Assembly (NCBI GenBank): GCA_030760725.1
Contig: JASWHV010000012.1
Span: 49,073,652 to 49,137,651 of the forward strand
Source of the DNA: Neostapfia colusana
Taxonomy: Eukaryota; Streptophyta; Magnoliopsida; Poales; Poaceae
Length of the DNA stretch: 64,000 bases
Direction: 5' to 3'
This document shows positions 1 through 12,203 of the stretch, in pieces. Position 1 is the first letter of the stretch, and each line of letters opens with the position of its first letter. Made by a program: the position numbers and the translations under genes. The notes under the pieces are model-generated. The model was not told the DNA's origin. It searched no databases and was given only the letters and a program-made list of their open reading frames with translations.

Positions 1-1043
1 AGCCAGGCTACGTGTCGTCGGCACCCTTTTTGCTTATTCCACAAGCTAAGCTCAGCACTATTAACCTCGTTCTTTCTCTTGGCGTTACCATGTAATTTTC
101 AGTGATTATTCTTTACTTGTTCTTTGGTCTGAAACTAGTCGACGGTAAACAATTAATGCCGGACATAACCTTACATTTTCCTCCGTCTTTCCACAAAATT
201 GGACTCAAACATTTAACTTAATTAGTTGGTGCCCCGTGTGTGTTGACGGAAGTTTGGCACTATTTGCCAGGACTGGATCCTAGTACGAACTTGTTTCAGC
301 ATTTGTATACGGAAGGTAGGCTCTGTAGTCTGAAAACGAAATGAACCAAGGAAACATTTCATAGCACAATTGTATGTATTATCTTTGATTTCACTTGCTA
401 AAGTGTTCATCATATCACACAACACAGTTTATTTAGAGATTTCATAAACACCTTGGAAGAGCAAGTAATCACCATCAAAAGAAAGATTAGAGGAAGAATC
501 CACAAACCTCCAAAAGTGGGATTTCTCACATGGATTCTTTAGAGGCTGAGCTCAGTAATAAATTCTAAACATTTTAGAAATGCTCGTGCCAATTTTCATT
601 TAGTCCAAACTCTTTTGAGGTACTTGTGGATCTAATTACAAAAAGGGCTAGTTTGAATTTAAATTCAAATTTCAGCTACTTTCATCCCTTGAATTCAAAA
701 GGTGGATTCATATTCAAACTCCACACATTTTTCTAAGTTACTATACCAATTTTCATCCCCATTGGAGTTGATCTTGTCGGGAGCTATATTTGAACTAATT
801 AAAAACATAATTTGAAATTCAAATTCAAGTGTGAATCAGATAGCTAAACCAGTTCAAATTTGAGGAATTCAAATTCATCTCATTACTTAGTGGTGAAGTC
901 TATCATTTCATTGTGAGTAGATGAGATAAATATCGGCTGAGAATTGAAAAGAATAGGGCAAGGGGGTTCCACTAGCCAGTGACAGAAAATTTCACTGAAC
1001 CGACTCAACCGAGTCGTTTTTCTCGCAGGCGACCGTCGCTCAG
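1..1043. other. AT-rich retrotransposon-like flank, no gene
   Basis: No reading frame of note is seen on either strand; the only ORF (222-425, minus) resembles nothing I know. Stretches at 650-870 are rich in AAATTCAAATTC-type words, a texture common in long LTRs of grass gypsy elements. The segment ends at CCACG (1044-1048), the left target-site duplication of the large copia element. The sequence resuming after the copia, at 42908, is therefore its original neighbour. LTR identity is an inference from texture only; no LTR start is visible here. Confidence 0.4.
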
Positions 1044-1362
1044 CCACGTGTAAGTGCATCTAGGTATCCCCGTGGGTTTTGGATGATTGGTGACGATAAT
1101 TAAGAGACTAATGAGCTGAGATGATCATAAGCACAGGATATTTCCAAGGTGGACACCTAAACTCTAAAAAAGGAGAAGGATGAAGAACGGCGTCAAAGAC
1201 TCGAAGAGTAGAAATTAGGGTTTCATTTGAGTCTTTATTAGGCTAGCCGTGTTAGAGTGAGAGTGTGTGTGTGTCAAGTGCATTGAGATCATAGAAGAGA
1301 GCTCAAAGCGTTAGAAGTGTCAAATCCTTAGTGGAGAGTGCTAGTGAGGTAAACTCGGGTAG

Positions 1363-1960
1363 GCCGGACTTGTCCGGGCTAGAGGCCGGACTTGCCCGGG
1401 CTAGAGGCCGGACTAGTCCGGAGTCCTACGGCTTAGTCCGTTTTGGGGCGGACTAAGAGTTCCTGACTGAGTTCGGACTTGTCGGTTCGGGGACGGACTA
1501 GTCCGGTTCTCTCTTGGTGAGTGTGTTTTGGGACTAAGTCCTGGTAGACCGGACTTGTCCGCCTCAGTGGCTGGACTAGTCTAGGCTAGCCAAACTTGTT
1601 CGTTTTCACACGGACCAAGAGTTCCTGTGTGAGTTCGGGCTAGTCCGTTCTGAGGCAGACTAGTCTGTATGGTTGTGAGATGAGAGCTCCCACGGCTAAG
1701 TCATGGTGGACCGGACTTGTCCACCTTAGTGGTCGGACTAGTCCGGGTCCTCAAGACTTGTCCGTTCTCACCCGAACAAAGAGTTCCTGTGTGAGATCGG
1801 ACTAGTCCGTTGTGAGGCGGACTAGCCCGGAAATCTGTGAATGTTTGAAATGTGAACGTTGGGGACTAGGTGTCTTTGTGATGTCAGTGGTCCCCGAAGA
1901 CCGGACTAGTCCGGGGTCCTGACCGGACTAGTCCGGGGTCCTGACCGGACTAGTCCAGAC
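1363..1960. repeat. Array of CGGACTAGTCCG-type palindromes in the 5' LTR
   Basis: About two dozen exact or degenerate copies of CCGGACTAGTCCGG and its variant CCGGACTTGTCCGG lie in 600 bp. They end in a tight tandem of three 22 bp units at 1899-1956. The array sits in U3, just upstream of the TATA box at 1996. The same motif recurs at 2655-2690, at 29747-30376 inside the element and in the 3' LTR. Conserved LTR palindromes have been described for Sireviruses; identity with those motifs is not checked here. Confidence 0.9.
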
Positions 1961-1995
1961 TTTTATTGATGGCAACGGTTGGCTCCCAGGACTTC

Positions 1996-2003
1996 TATAA
2001 AAG
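1996..2003 (+). promoter_or_regulatory. TATA box of the copia 5' LTR
   Basis: TATAAAAG lies directly downstream of the palindrome array and is preserved at the equivalent place in the 3' LTR (42135-42142). This is the expected position for the U3/R border of an LTR promoter. Confidence 0.7.
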
Positions 2004-2770
2004 GAGATGCCCCAATTTCATTTAGACGACCCTGGAACCCTAGTGCCGCCACAACCATCCTAGAGCCCCTCTAAGCCTTCTCTCTTGCCTACTCACCCTC
2101 TAGAACCAATTCTTGAGTGGATTTGGGTGTGTGAGGAGAGGAGAAGGAAGAACTTCGTGTTTTGGCTCTTGGAGTGATCTCGTGCACTTGGTGTGAGTCT
2201 TTGTGATCTGTGGCTTGTGAGATTTGTGATGTTTTGAGAACGTGATCAAGTGGGAGCCTCAGATTGTGAGCAGCCCCAAAATCTTGTAAGTTCACCCTTG
2301 AGTTAGTGGAAGAACCGGGTTGGCCTTAGTGGCGACTTGGTGAGGAAAGGGTTGTTAAACCCGATCCTTTGTGAACTCCTCAACAGGGACGTAGATTCCT
2401 GAGTGGAATCGAACCTTGGGCAAAAATCTTCGTGTCACTTTTGCTTTTACATTTCATTGATCATTAAAATTGCTTAGGGTTCGTTTCGATCATTTCGTTC
2501 CTATAGTATTCCTCGTTACATTCTTGCAATCCATTTCAATATTCTATCATACCTGTCATATTAGATTGCTAGTTATTTTATCCGCATTTTGTTAGGCTAA
2601 AATCTGAAGAAAAAAAACCTATAAAAATCAAGTTTTAGGTTTTTCCAGCAGGCTGGCCTGACTAGTCCGCCCCTGAGCCAGACTAGTCCGGCTCCTGTGT
2701 TCTAATCTCGTTTAATTAAGTCATTTCAGGTATTTTAGCCTATTCACCCCCTCTATAGGCAACTATCAAT

Positions 2771-2782
2771 TGATATCAGAGC
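2771..2782 (+). other. Primer-binding site (initiator tRNA-Met type)
   Basis: TGATATCAGAGC lies two bases after the LTR end. It differs by one base from TGGTATCAGAGC, the complement of the plant initiator tRNA-Met 3' end, the usual minus-strand primer of copia and chromovirus elements. Confidence 0.85.
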
Positions 2783-2820
2783 AGGTTTGTCCATCAAGAG
2801 TCCAACCACTCGGAGAGAAG

Positions 2821-5107
2821 ATGGCCGGAGTGGATGAATACGAGATTCCATCGAGGTTGCAAGGTGACAGCGCACATGACATGAAGAAGAACACGGATGT
2901 GCTGCAAGACCATTCAAGTGACGATGAAGAAGTTCGCCAGCTCAAGGCACGACTTCGCGAGAAGCTAGATCACTCAAGCAAAGAGGAGGAGAAGAAGAAG
3001 AAGGATCAAGAAAGGAGTGGTCAACCGGACTACTTCCAATATCCTTTCAACTCTGAGCGATTAACCTCTAACAATCATTACTTGTCTATTCCTCTTGGCA
3101 AACCTCCTTAATTCGATGGAAATGACTACTCTATGTGGAAGCATAATATGAAGATGCATCTAATCTCTTTAAACCCTAGCTTGTGGCAAACTGTCCTAAC
3201 AGGTGTTCATATTCCAAGGAATGAAGAAGACGTTACCCCGGAGCAAGCCATCCTACTTCATCGCAATGCTCAAGCAGTTGGGGTCATCACCTCATTCTTG
3301 ACTCGAGAAGAGTTCAACCGAGTCGATGGATTGGAGGTGGCCAAAGACATATGGGACACACTCAAGACAGCGCATGAAGGCAACCGAGTCATTAGGGAGG
3401 CCAAGATCGAGATGATCAAAGGAGAGCTTGGGAGGTTCACCATCATGGATGGTGAATCCTCTCAAGATATGTACAACCATCTCAAAGTCCTCGTCAACAA
3501 GATTTGATCTTATGGATGCACCCGGTGGACGGATCATGAGGTGGTGAAGAGGATGATTCGGGCATTCATGCCTCGAAACATTGCTATTTGATCCTTGATC
3601 TGTGAGAGTCCGGGATATGCTCAAATGACCCTAGAGGAAGTGCTTGGAAGAATCATCAACAATGAGATGATGGAGAAGGAAGCCATGTTCTACAGCAACC
3701 TCCAAAGGCTCGCCTCCTCCAAGAAGAAACATGTTGCTTTTAAAGCAACATCCTCATCACAAGACTTCGAAGCAAGTGATGATGAGAGTCTCGACATCGA
3801 TGAATAAGAGGTGCTCTTCATCAACAAATTCAAGGGGATGATGAGAAGGAGGAAGGGGAGCAACCAATATGAGAACAAGAACAAGGAAAGGTCCAAGCCC
3901 AAGATGAAAAGAGCATGCTACAACTGTGGTGAATATGGACACTTCATTGTGGATTGTCCATATGAAGAGAACAAGAAAAAGAGAGATGGCAAGTCCCAAG
4001 AGAAGAAGTTCTTCAAGAAGAAGAAGCCATCGGGACATGCTCACCTTGGGAAGGAATGGGACTCAAACGAAGACTCATCCTCCAAGGATGAAGAAAAAGT
4101 GGCAACACTTGCCATTGGAAGGAGCAAGCTCTTCCCCAATCTTGAAGACTTCAAGTCCACATCTCATGGCTAAGGAGGGAAGAAGAAAGGTTAAATATAA
4201 ACCATTCTCCTCTACTTCTTCACTTGATAGTTTTGATAGTAGTAGTGAAAATGAATCCATGCTTAAGGATCTAAGTAGGAGCACCTTGAAAAAGATGAGC
4301 TTGTTGTCGGAAGAAATCTTTGAGAAGGAGGAACTCATCAACTGTCAAGAAGACATGCTCATTCTTGAAAAGGAGAGATGTCATGAGCTTTAAGAGCTCC
4401 TTGAGTTTGAAAGGGAAAGAAGCAAGGCACTTGAGCGTGAATTCGCTTTTAGCAAGGAAACTTGCTCAAATCTTGAGGACACAACTATTGTGCTCAAGGA
4501 TGACATTGTTAACTTAAAAAAAGTTAACAAGATCCTTGAAACACAAGTTGAGTCTCTCAAGATCAATGCACCTTCTTCCTCTATGATTCCACCCTCCTCA
4601 AAGAAATCTTCCAAAGCAACTCAAACTTGCAAGTGCTCAAACTTAATCCTAAAACTTAAGGATGAACTCAAGTTGGCACAAAACAAGCAATCACCGAAAG
4701 GTGGGATCTTTGACAAGGAAAAATTGGCATATGCACGAAGTGCATATACCAATGTAAGACCTCCACATGTCAAAGATGGTCTTGGCTATTCTCGGGAGTG
4801 GAAGCAACATGCTAAAACTCCCAAGAATGGGAAAGACTTGATTGTTTTTGTCAAGCAGGGTTCATCCAACAAAGAAAATGGAAAGAACATTGCAAACTCA
4901 TCTAACATGCCTAAAAATGAACCTCGTCCTTTGTTCCATGACTTTGATGCTTCATATGTTTTATTGAGGAACAAATTTGGAAAGACCTATGCTAGGTATG
5001 TTGGGCCACTCCGCAAGAGTCCAAAACCTTGCGTGTGGGTGCCCAAGTGCCGCTTGACTAACATGAAAGGACCCAACTCCGTTTGGGTACCTAAAGGTAA
5101 GGTATAA
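2821..5107 (+). pseudogene. copia gag (broken)
   Basis: Gag forms the retrotransposon particle and binds its RNA. The likely start is the ATG at 2821 (MAGVDEYE), 38 bp after the primer site, rather than the in-frame ATG at 2770 inside it. The gag core (WKHNMKMHLISLNPSLW) is near 3133. A CCHC zinc knuckle, CYNCGEYGHFIVDC, lies at 3916-3957 and is followed by a Lys-rich stretch. A later coiled-coil region (about 4250-4560) and a C-terminal block with the repeated phrase VWVPK end the frame. Breaks: in-frame stops at 3109-3111, 3505-3507, 3589-3591 and 3805-3807, a frameshift near 4170 and another stop at 4391-4393. A long gag with a coiled coil after the knuckle is typical of Sireviruses. It is surely non-functional. 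Confidence 0.88.
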
Positions 5108-5120
5108 CTCTATTTGGTAG

Positions 5121-6016
5121 GCATACTCCTCCGGTGGATCAAAATGGGTGCTCGACAGTGGATGCACAAACCATATGACTGGAGAGAGAAGGATGTTTGT
5201 GGAGTATGAGGAAAATGAAGATCCAAGTGAAAGAATATACTTTGGGAACAATAGCCAAGGGAAAATCCTTGGCACCGGTAAAATTGCTATTTCTCCCCAT
5301 CATACTCTTTCCAATGTTTTGCATGTTGACTCCCTTGATCATAACCTTCTATCCATATTCCAATTATGTGATAAAGGTTATAAATGTATTTTCACTAACG
5401 AGGGTGTGACTGTCTTAAGAAGAAGCAATGACTTAATCGTCTTTAAGGGCGTACTCAAGGGGAAGCTTTACCTTGTGGATTTCACCACAGATAAAGCTCA
5501 ACTTGACACGTGCTTGATGGCGAAGACCAACATGGGATGGCTTTGGCATAGACGGCTAGCTCATGTTGGGATGAGAAATTTGCAAAAACTTATTAAGGGA
5601 GAACACATTCGAGGCTTGAAAATTGTTGTTTTTGATAAGGACAGGCCATGTAATGCTTGTCGAGCCGGAAAGGAAGTTGGAGCTCAACATCCATCCAAAA
5701 ATGTCATGACGACTACAAGACCTTTGGAGCTACTTCACATGGACCTCTTCGGTCCAATCGCCTACATAAGCATCGGCGGTAACAAATATGGTCTTGTAGT
5801 TGTATATGATTATTCTCGATTCACTTGGGTGTTCTTTTGCATGACAAAGACGAAACTCAAGGTGTGCTCAAGAAATTCTTGAGGAGAGCTCAAAACGAGT
5901 TCTCCTTAAAAATGAAGAACATAAGGAGCGATAATGGCACCGAGTTCAAGAACACTCAAGTGGAAGAATACTTGGATGAAGAAGGCATCAAACATGAGTT
6001 TTCAGCCCCCTACTCC
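5121..6016 (+). pseudogene. copia pol, first part: protease, pre-integrase and integrase N-half
   Basis: The aspartic protease motif is WVLDSGCTNHMTG (about 5142-5180), with the catalytic D-S-G intact. A GAG-pre-integrase HH-CC zinc region follows (LWHRRLAHVGMRNL ... CNACRAGK, about 5540-5670). The integrase core has its first catalytic Asp in HMDLFGPI and the second in RSDNGTEF. A frameshift near 5850 separates the two integrase halves, and another near 5110 separates gag from protease. The frame stops being copia at 6016, where the minus-strand gypsy element was inserted in the conserved SAPYS-PQQNG motif. The second half resumes at 27174. Confidence 0.92.
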
Positions 6017-6878
6017 TGATGAGTGGTTTAGGGCCGATCTTCCGAAGGTAGGTCGATTGAAGTGGAGATCTCAACGTTGATGATTCGAGGCACTCGAGCA
6101 GACCCGAATACCCCTGCAATCACTACACCCCTGCTCCATTGGTTATCAACCGTGATTCACTTGCTTGACCTTGCCAAGAAGGCTATCCTTGCAGGTGCAA
6201 CCGAGAACACAAGCAAGAACGATGAAGATGCAGTCTGAAATTGCGAAATTGGGGTCTCACAAACCGTAGAACGGCGAAATTGTTTAATCTAAGCAAAACC
6301 CACTGAATTTGGCTGGCGGCTACAGTATTTAAAGGCTAGGGTTCGTCCATAAGGACCTTAGACATGTCCCTAATGGACTCATACGGGATACAAGGCCCAA
6401 AAGCCCAATACGGTGGTGCAGCATAGGACAGAACTCTTAATTCAACTTGTTTCGACAATTCCCAATGACTTCTGGCGAATTTTAACATAGGACCAGATCC
6501 ATTGGAAAGTTTATATTCTCATATTTCCATTCATATGTAGAACGTTAAAAATGGAATCTGTATGCATCCTGGGCGTCCATTTTAAGATGGACTGCTCCTG
6601 GACTCCGAGTTGAACTCGAGTCCGAGTTGGCGACTGTTTCCATCAACTTGTGGACGTCCCATCTGGTTCTCCATGTCCCAAAAACCTCCTCCCTTTACTT
6701 GTTGATCATGTCCATGGTTCCTAATAACAATTAAATCATTAAATAGCAATCCATTCTCAAACTCACATGGTAGGAAGTTAGGAACGAGTTCACCTGCTGA
6801 TTTAGTAACCGTGCTCGTGCTCTTGTGATTGGTCCTTGTATATCAATGTGAGTATCCACTGTTGTGATGTGCTCATTA
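6017..6878 (-). repeat. 3' LTR of the CRM-like gypsy element
   Basis: Pairs with 26306-27168. On the minus strand it starts TAATGAGCACATC (TG mutated to TA) and ends CATCA. The last part of the pol frame (down to 6731) lies inside it. Confidence 0.92.
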
Positions 6879-9800
6879 TCCTCCCCCTCTTGAATCGGAG
6901 TCGTCCTCGACTCAATATCATCATCTTCTTCTCCCAAGTATGGTCGTAAATCTGAATTGTTAAATGTGGGACTTACCCCAAAATCGGGAGGCAACTCAAG
7001 CTTATATGCATTGTCATTGATCTTTTCAACAATCTTAAAAGGACCAGCAGCTCGTGGCATAAGTTTAGATTTTCTCAAGTGAGGGAATCGTTCTTTTCTC
7101 AAATGTAGCCATACCAAGTCCCCTGGTTCAAGTTTTACTTCTTTTCTACCTTTACTATCAGAAATTCTATACTTCTCATTCATCCTTTCAATATTTTTCT
7201 TTGTAGTTTCATGCATCTTAAGAATGAATTCAGATCGTTGTGTAGCATCCAAATTTATAGTTTCAGAAGGAGGCAAAGGTAACAAATCAATAGGAGCATG
7301 GGGATTGAAACCATACACTACCTGGAATGGGCTTACCTTTGTAGTAGAGTGAACTAACCTGTTATAAGCAAATTCTATATGTGGTAAACAATCCAACCGT
7401 TTAAATTTGTTTTTAAAACAGCCAGCAACATAGTGGATAGAGTACGATTTACTACCTCAGTTTGTCCATCGGTTTATGGGTGGCATGTGGTTGAAAACAG
7501 CAGCTTGGTTCCCAATTTATACCACAAAGTTCTCCAAAAATGACTTAAAAATTTTGCATCACGATCAGAAACAATGGTATTTGGCACACCATGTAAACGA
7601 GTAATTTCCGTCATATACAAATCAGCAATGTGTGAGGCATTATCATTCTTATGACAAGGTATAAAATGTGCCATTTTGGAGAAACGATCAACAACCACAA
7701 AAATACTATCCCTCCCCCTCTTAGTTCTAGGCAATCCCAAAATAAAATCCATGGAAATATCCTGCCAAGGTACACTAGGAACAGGAAGAGGCATATAAAG
7801 ACCATGTGGGTTAAGTCGAGAATTAGCTTTATTACAAGTAGTGCATCGTGACATGTAGCACTCGACATCAAGTCTCATCTTTGGCCTAAAGAAGTGTGTG
7901 GCCAGCACGTCCTCAGTTTTCTTCACTCCAAAATGTCCCATCAAACCTCCTCCATGTGCTTCCTGCAAAAGTAATAGGAGAACGGAACTAGCAGGAACAC
8001 ATATCTTGTTAGCACGATAGAGGAGGCCCTCCCTTAGTACAAATTTATTCCAAGTTCTTCCTTCTCTAAAATTTTCAAAGGCATCTTTGAAGTCCAAATC
8101 AGTAGGATATAATCCTTTTATTGTTTCCAAATCAAATATTTTATGATCAAGTTGGGACAGCATGGTGTAACGTCTAGATAATGCATCTGGAATAACATTC
8201 TCCTTCCCTTTATTATGCTTAATGATGTATGGAAATGATTCTATGAACTCAATCCATTTAACATGTCGTTTATTCAGATTGGTTTGACACTTAAGATACT
8301 TCAAAGATTCATGATCGGAATGTATGACAAACTCCTTAGACCAAAGGTAATGTTGCCAAGTTTGTAGAACTCGCACTAAGGCATACAATTCCTTATCATA
8401 AGTAGAATAATTCAGAGAAGGACCATTCAATTTTTCACTAAAGAATGCAACTGGTTTACCTCCTTGTATGAGAACACCTCCAATACCAATGCCGCTTGCA
8501 TCACATTCTAGCTCAAATGTCTTGTCAAAATCAGGAAGTTGTAGCAATGGTGCTTGTGTAAGTTTTGATTTGAGAACATCAAAAACTTGTTGCTTCTGTT
8601 CGCCCCATCGAAACTGCACTCCCTTCTTCGTCAGTTCATGGAGAGGTGCTACAATGGTGCTGAAATACCGCACAAAGCGTCGATAAAAACCTGCAAGACC
8701 AAGAAAACTATGCACCTGCGTGACGGTCAATGGAGTTGGCCAGCTAGTGATCGCCACAATTTTTGCCTCATCCATCTCAATTCCCTGCGATGAAATGACA
8801 TATCCAAGAAACGAAACTCGATTGGTGCAAAAGACGCACTTTTCGAGGTTACCAAACAAACGTGCATCTCTCAAGACACTGAAAACAGCACGTAAATGAT
8901 TAAAATGTTCGTCATATGACTTGCTGTAAATGAGGATATCATCGAAGTAAACCACCACAAATTTTCCAATAAAAGCACATAAAACCTCGTTCATTAATCA
9001 CATAAAAGTGCTAGGTGCATTAGTGAAACCAAAAGGCATGACTAACCACTCATAAAGTCCAAACTTGGTTTTAGATGCAGTTTTCCATTCATCTCCTAGT
9101 GTCATTCTAATTTGGTGGTAACCACTACGCAAATTAATTTTTATGAAAATAATAGCACCACTCAATTCATCAAGCATGTCATCTAAGCGAGCAATAGGAT
9201 AACAATATCGAATGGTGATGTTATTAATCGCTCTACAATCAACACACATGCGCCAACTACCATCTTTCTTAGGAACCAAAAGAACAGGAACAAAACAAGG
9301 ACTAAGGCTTTCACGAATATACCCGCCGTTCAAAAGATCTTGAACTTGTTGTTGAATTTCCCTTGTCTCTTCCGGATTCGCCCTATACGCCGCACGATTT
9401 GGAAAACTTGCCCTTGGAATCAAGTCGATCTTATGTTCAATGCCCCTCATAGGTGGTAATCTAGGTGGTATCTCCCGGGGAAAACACATCCACAAAATCC
9501 TGCAAAAGGTTAGCAACAGCAGGGGGCAATGCAATGGACACTTCATGAAGCGAAAATATGGCTTCTTTGCATACTAAAGCATAATACATCCCCTTGGTAT
9601 TAAATAAATCAGCAAGGTCAGATTTAGTTGTGAGCAGCAAAGGTGATTTTAACTTAATTACTTGCTGTTTTTCAGAGTCTAGTGATTTTGTTGCCTTATC
9701 ATCACGTGTTTTACTTTTCTCCAAATGCACAATTTCAGCAGGAGTCATAGGAAGCAAAGTGATTTTCTTTCCTTTATGCACCAGAGTATATTTATTAGTT

Positions 9801-9955
9801 CTACCATGATGAATAGCATCCGTATCAAATTCCCAAGGACGTCCCAACAAAATAGAACAAGCATCCATAGGTACGACATCAAAATCAGCAAAATCATGAT
9901 AAGAACCAATCGAAAAATGTACTCTCTCTGCTTGTGTTACCCTAACCTTACCGCT
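6731..9955 (-). pseudogene. gypsy pol, left segment: protease C-end, RT, RNase H, integrase
   Basis: On the minus strand: protease C-terminal part with ILLGRPW (about 9840), then RT with VPKKDGSWRMCVDCRAIN (about 9250). The motif KINLRSGYHQI has Asn where the first catalytic Asp of RT is expected. YFDDIL (about 8940) is intact. RNase H follows, with ECDASGIGIGG (about 8490), then an integrase HHCC region and core (DISMDFILGLP, VSDRDAKF). Breaks: a frameshift near 9470, a stop at 8998-9000 inside NAPSTFM-LMNE, a stop in the integrase TDGQTE motif near 7480 and a frameshift near 7430. The 506-codon stretch 7474-8994 is the best-preserved part. The C-terminus (GPITRARARLLNQQVNSFL) is encoded within the 3' LTR. 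Non-functional. Confidence 0.92.
6879..6893 (-). other. Polypurine tract of the CRM-like element
   Basis: The minus strand reads AAGAGGGGGAGGAT immediately before the 3' LTR, the expected plus-strand priming site. Confidence 0.75.
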
Positions 9956-12107
9956 TGTGACGCCCGGTCCCGTGAAAATGGATCCGAACTAATGCATATG
10001 TGTGCCCAGGATGTTCATCACACATACACATATAATCCGCAAACTGAATTCAGAATATATAACCACGAATGAATAGGGTTTAAGTACTTTATTACATCAA
10101 TCTCTATCTTGATCTTGCAGCGGAAGTCTCTATCATATTCTAGCAACGGAAGTCTCTAACGACAGCGGAAGCAAAATAAGCAGCATCGGCTCCATCTTCA
10201 ACTCCATCCCCACAGGCAAGTTGACAGTAGATTGCACGCCTAATACTCCACACGGTCTTCAAAGTACTCCTCTCTTGTTGCTGATGTGTTGTATGATAAT
10301 GCAAGGGTGAGTACATGTCGTACTCAGCAAGTGCGGGAAATATGACATGTAGCTTTCAACAAGGTAGGAATAAAAAGGCTCATTGCAGAAAGCAAAGTTT
10401 ATTTCACAAATATGATAAAAACAACAACTATCTTTAAGTGAACTTAATCCCAACATATATCCAATTAAACCAGTAACATACCTCCATCATGATTCACCTC
10501 TTTTCACGTCTCATCCAGACATTCGTATTTCTCAACTCTTTCTCATGCTCATAATAACCATCTTATGATCATATCCATCTCATGATCATATAACCAAAAC
10601 CATCTCATGTTCAAGACTCAACAGTCCCGAAACCAATCTCATTACCAAAACTCAACAGTCCCGAAACCAATACCAAAGACCAGACCATAACCATACCAAT
10701 AACCATCCCATCTAATCATGGAAGTTGGCCAAGCGCTTGTGACCGGAAGCACGGCTATCATGATAGTTTTACACTCTACAGAGGTGGCACCACTTTACCC
10801 ACAAGTTTGTGATTTCGTCACCCGTCGGCGACTGCAGAACCTCCATTATACCAGTACACAACCGTCGGTGTATGGTCAAGAGATCACAAAATAGCCTTTA
10901 CAAAGGGGCTACTAGATGTATGGACTCACTAAGGTTTCACTAGCAGGCTCGAATCACCATTCTCCCACCTACGGGCCCCCTCTTGTGCCATGCAGTTCCC
11001 AGAGCAGTCCTCTCTCGACTCCCATTCCCCGCGGCTTCCACGGTCCACAACAATCTAGTAACTTACCTAATTAGTCAGCTTAGCCGCACCCATACTTGGC
11101 CTTGTGGTGGCACTGTTTTCCTGGCATGTGCTCGCATGAACCGGTCCTTAGATCTGTGGCAAGTAAACCACCATCTCATTCTATCACATCCACAAGCCAA
11201 GCTTGCCTAGATCTCCCCCTCCCCCCGATTCATGTTCATTACCGACATCTTATTATCATTCTTCATATGAGTACAGTAGCTAGACATATTCTACATCGCT
11301 TCCCATATCCCGTAGACTCAGCAAAGCAGAAAGCAAAAACGACCATAACTGACTCACCAACTTTCCCAGTTACAAGGGTGGTTAACAAAACTAGTAAACT
11401 CCTACGAAAGGATTTCCCATCAAGTTCACTCAAGCACACACACCTTTTCGCAAACAAAACAGTTTCAAAAATATGGGATGAATATGGTCAAGGGGCACTT
11501 GCCTTGTTCCTGTGGCTTCTGTTGCTCACGGATCTCAAATTCTTGGTGCTGTAGTCCTTCGTAGATAGCTCCCTGAGCTTGTCCTTCTACTCACGATCAC
11601 ACACATACAAAATTTTACAGCAATCAAACATCATGCACAATCCTTACTCAAGATGTAATGGTGCATATGCATGCTAATCCTATGGTGTTGTTAGTTTGTA
11701 CGTGTTCTTGCATGTTTTAAGGGGCTTGCATGGGGTTTTACGATGAACAAGGTGTAAGGATCAAATGTGGACGTGGTGATGATCTTGTCTCAAGATCTAG
11801 ATCAAACCGATCAACACGTGATCTGTCCACACGAAAAAGCTTCTGCTCGAAGAAAACAGATACGAAGAAACCGTGATGATGTCGTAAGGTGGTAACAAAG
11901 ACCTACCTCGCTTCTCCCCGGTGGCAGGATCACCCTCCTAGCAATGGCAGCAGCGACGGCGAGCTCGATGGGGCTCATCGGCGGTCTCACCGGCGACTAA
12001 ACTCCGGCAAAGGGGGTTAACTCGGTGAGTTGGGAGCTAGGATCTCCAAGTCGCCAACTTGGGAAGGAAAGAATATGTACGTGGTTGTGGCCAGGGGTTT
12101 TCGGTTC

Positions 12108-12115
12108 TATTTATA
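12108..12115 (-). promoter_or_regulatory. TATA box of the Tekay-like 3' LTR
   Basis: The minus strand reads TATAAATA in CTTATAAATAGAACC, directly downstream of the GC-rich array. The same box occurs at 20401-20408 and 21625-21632 in the other LTR, and TATAAATA at 56686 in the plus-strand relative. Confidence 0.7.
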
Positions 12116-12203
12116 AGAGGTCAGAAAGAGTCCTACTCTGATTGGAGTTCGAATAAGAGTCCTATTTGATTTGTGTTTGGATCTTAACAACTTATCTCCA
12201 ATG

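Larger units (their letters stand above)
1049..2768 (+). repeat. 5' LTR of the Sirevirus-like copia element
   Basis: Matches 32675-33114 plus 41671-42902 along its length. It starts TG and ends CA. It holds a dense array of CGGACTAGTCCG-like palindromes upstream of a TATA box at 1996, then an R/U5 segment with no ORF worth keeping. Its length of about 1720 bp compares with about 1670 bp for the 3' copy after removal of the nested element. Confidence 0.93.

Noticed and set aside
10983..11554. ORFs in the Tekay LTR (also 19262-19489, 20728-21081, 63103-63357)
   Set aside because: They recur at the same position in each LTR copy as chance frames and lie antisense to the element; nothing suggests coding.
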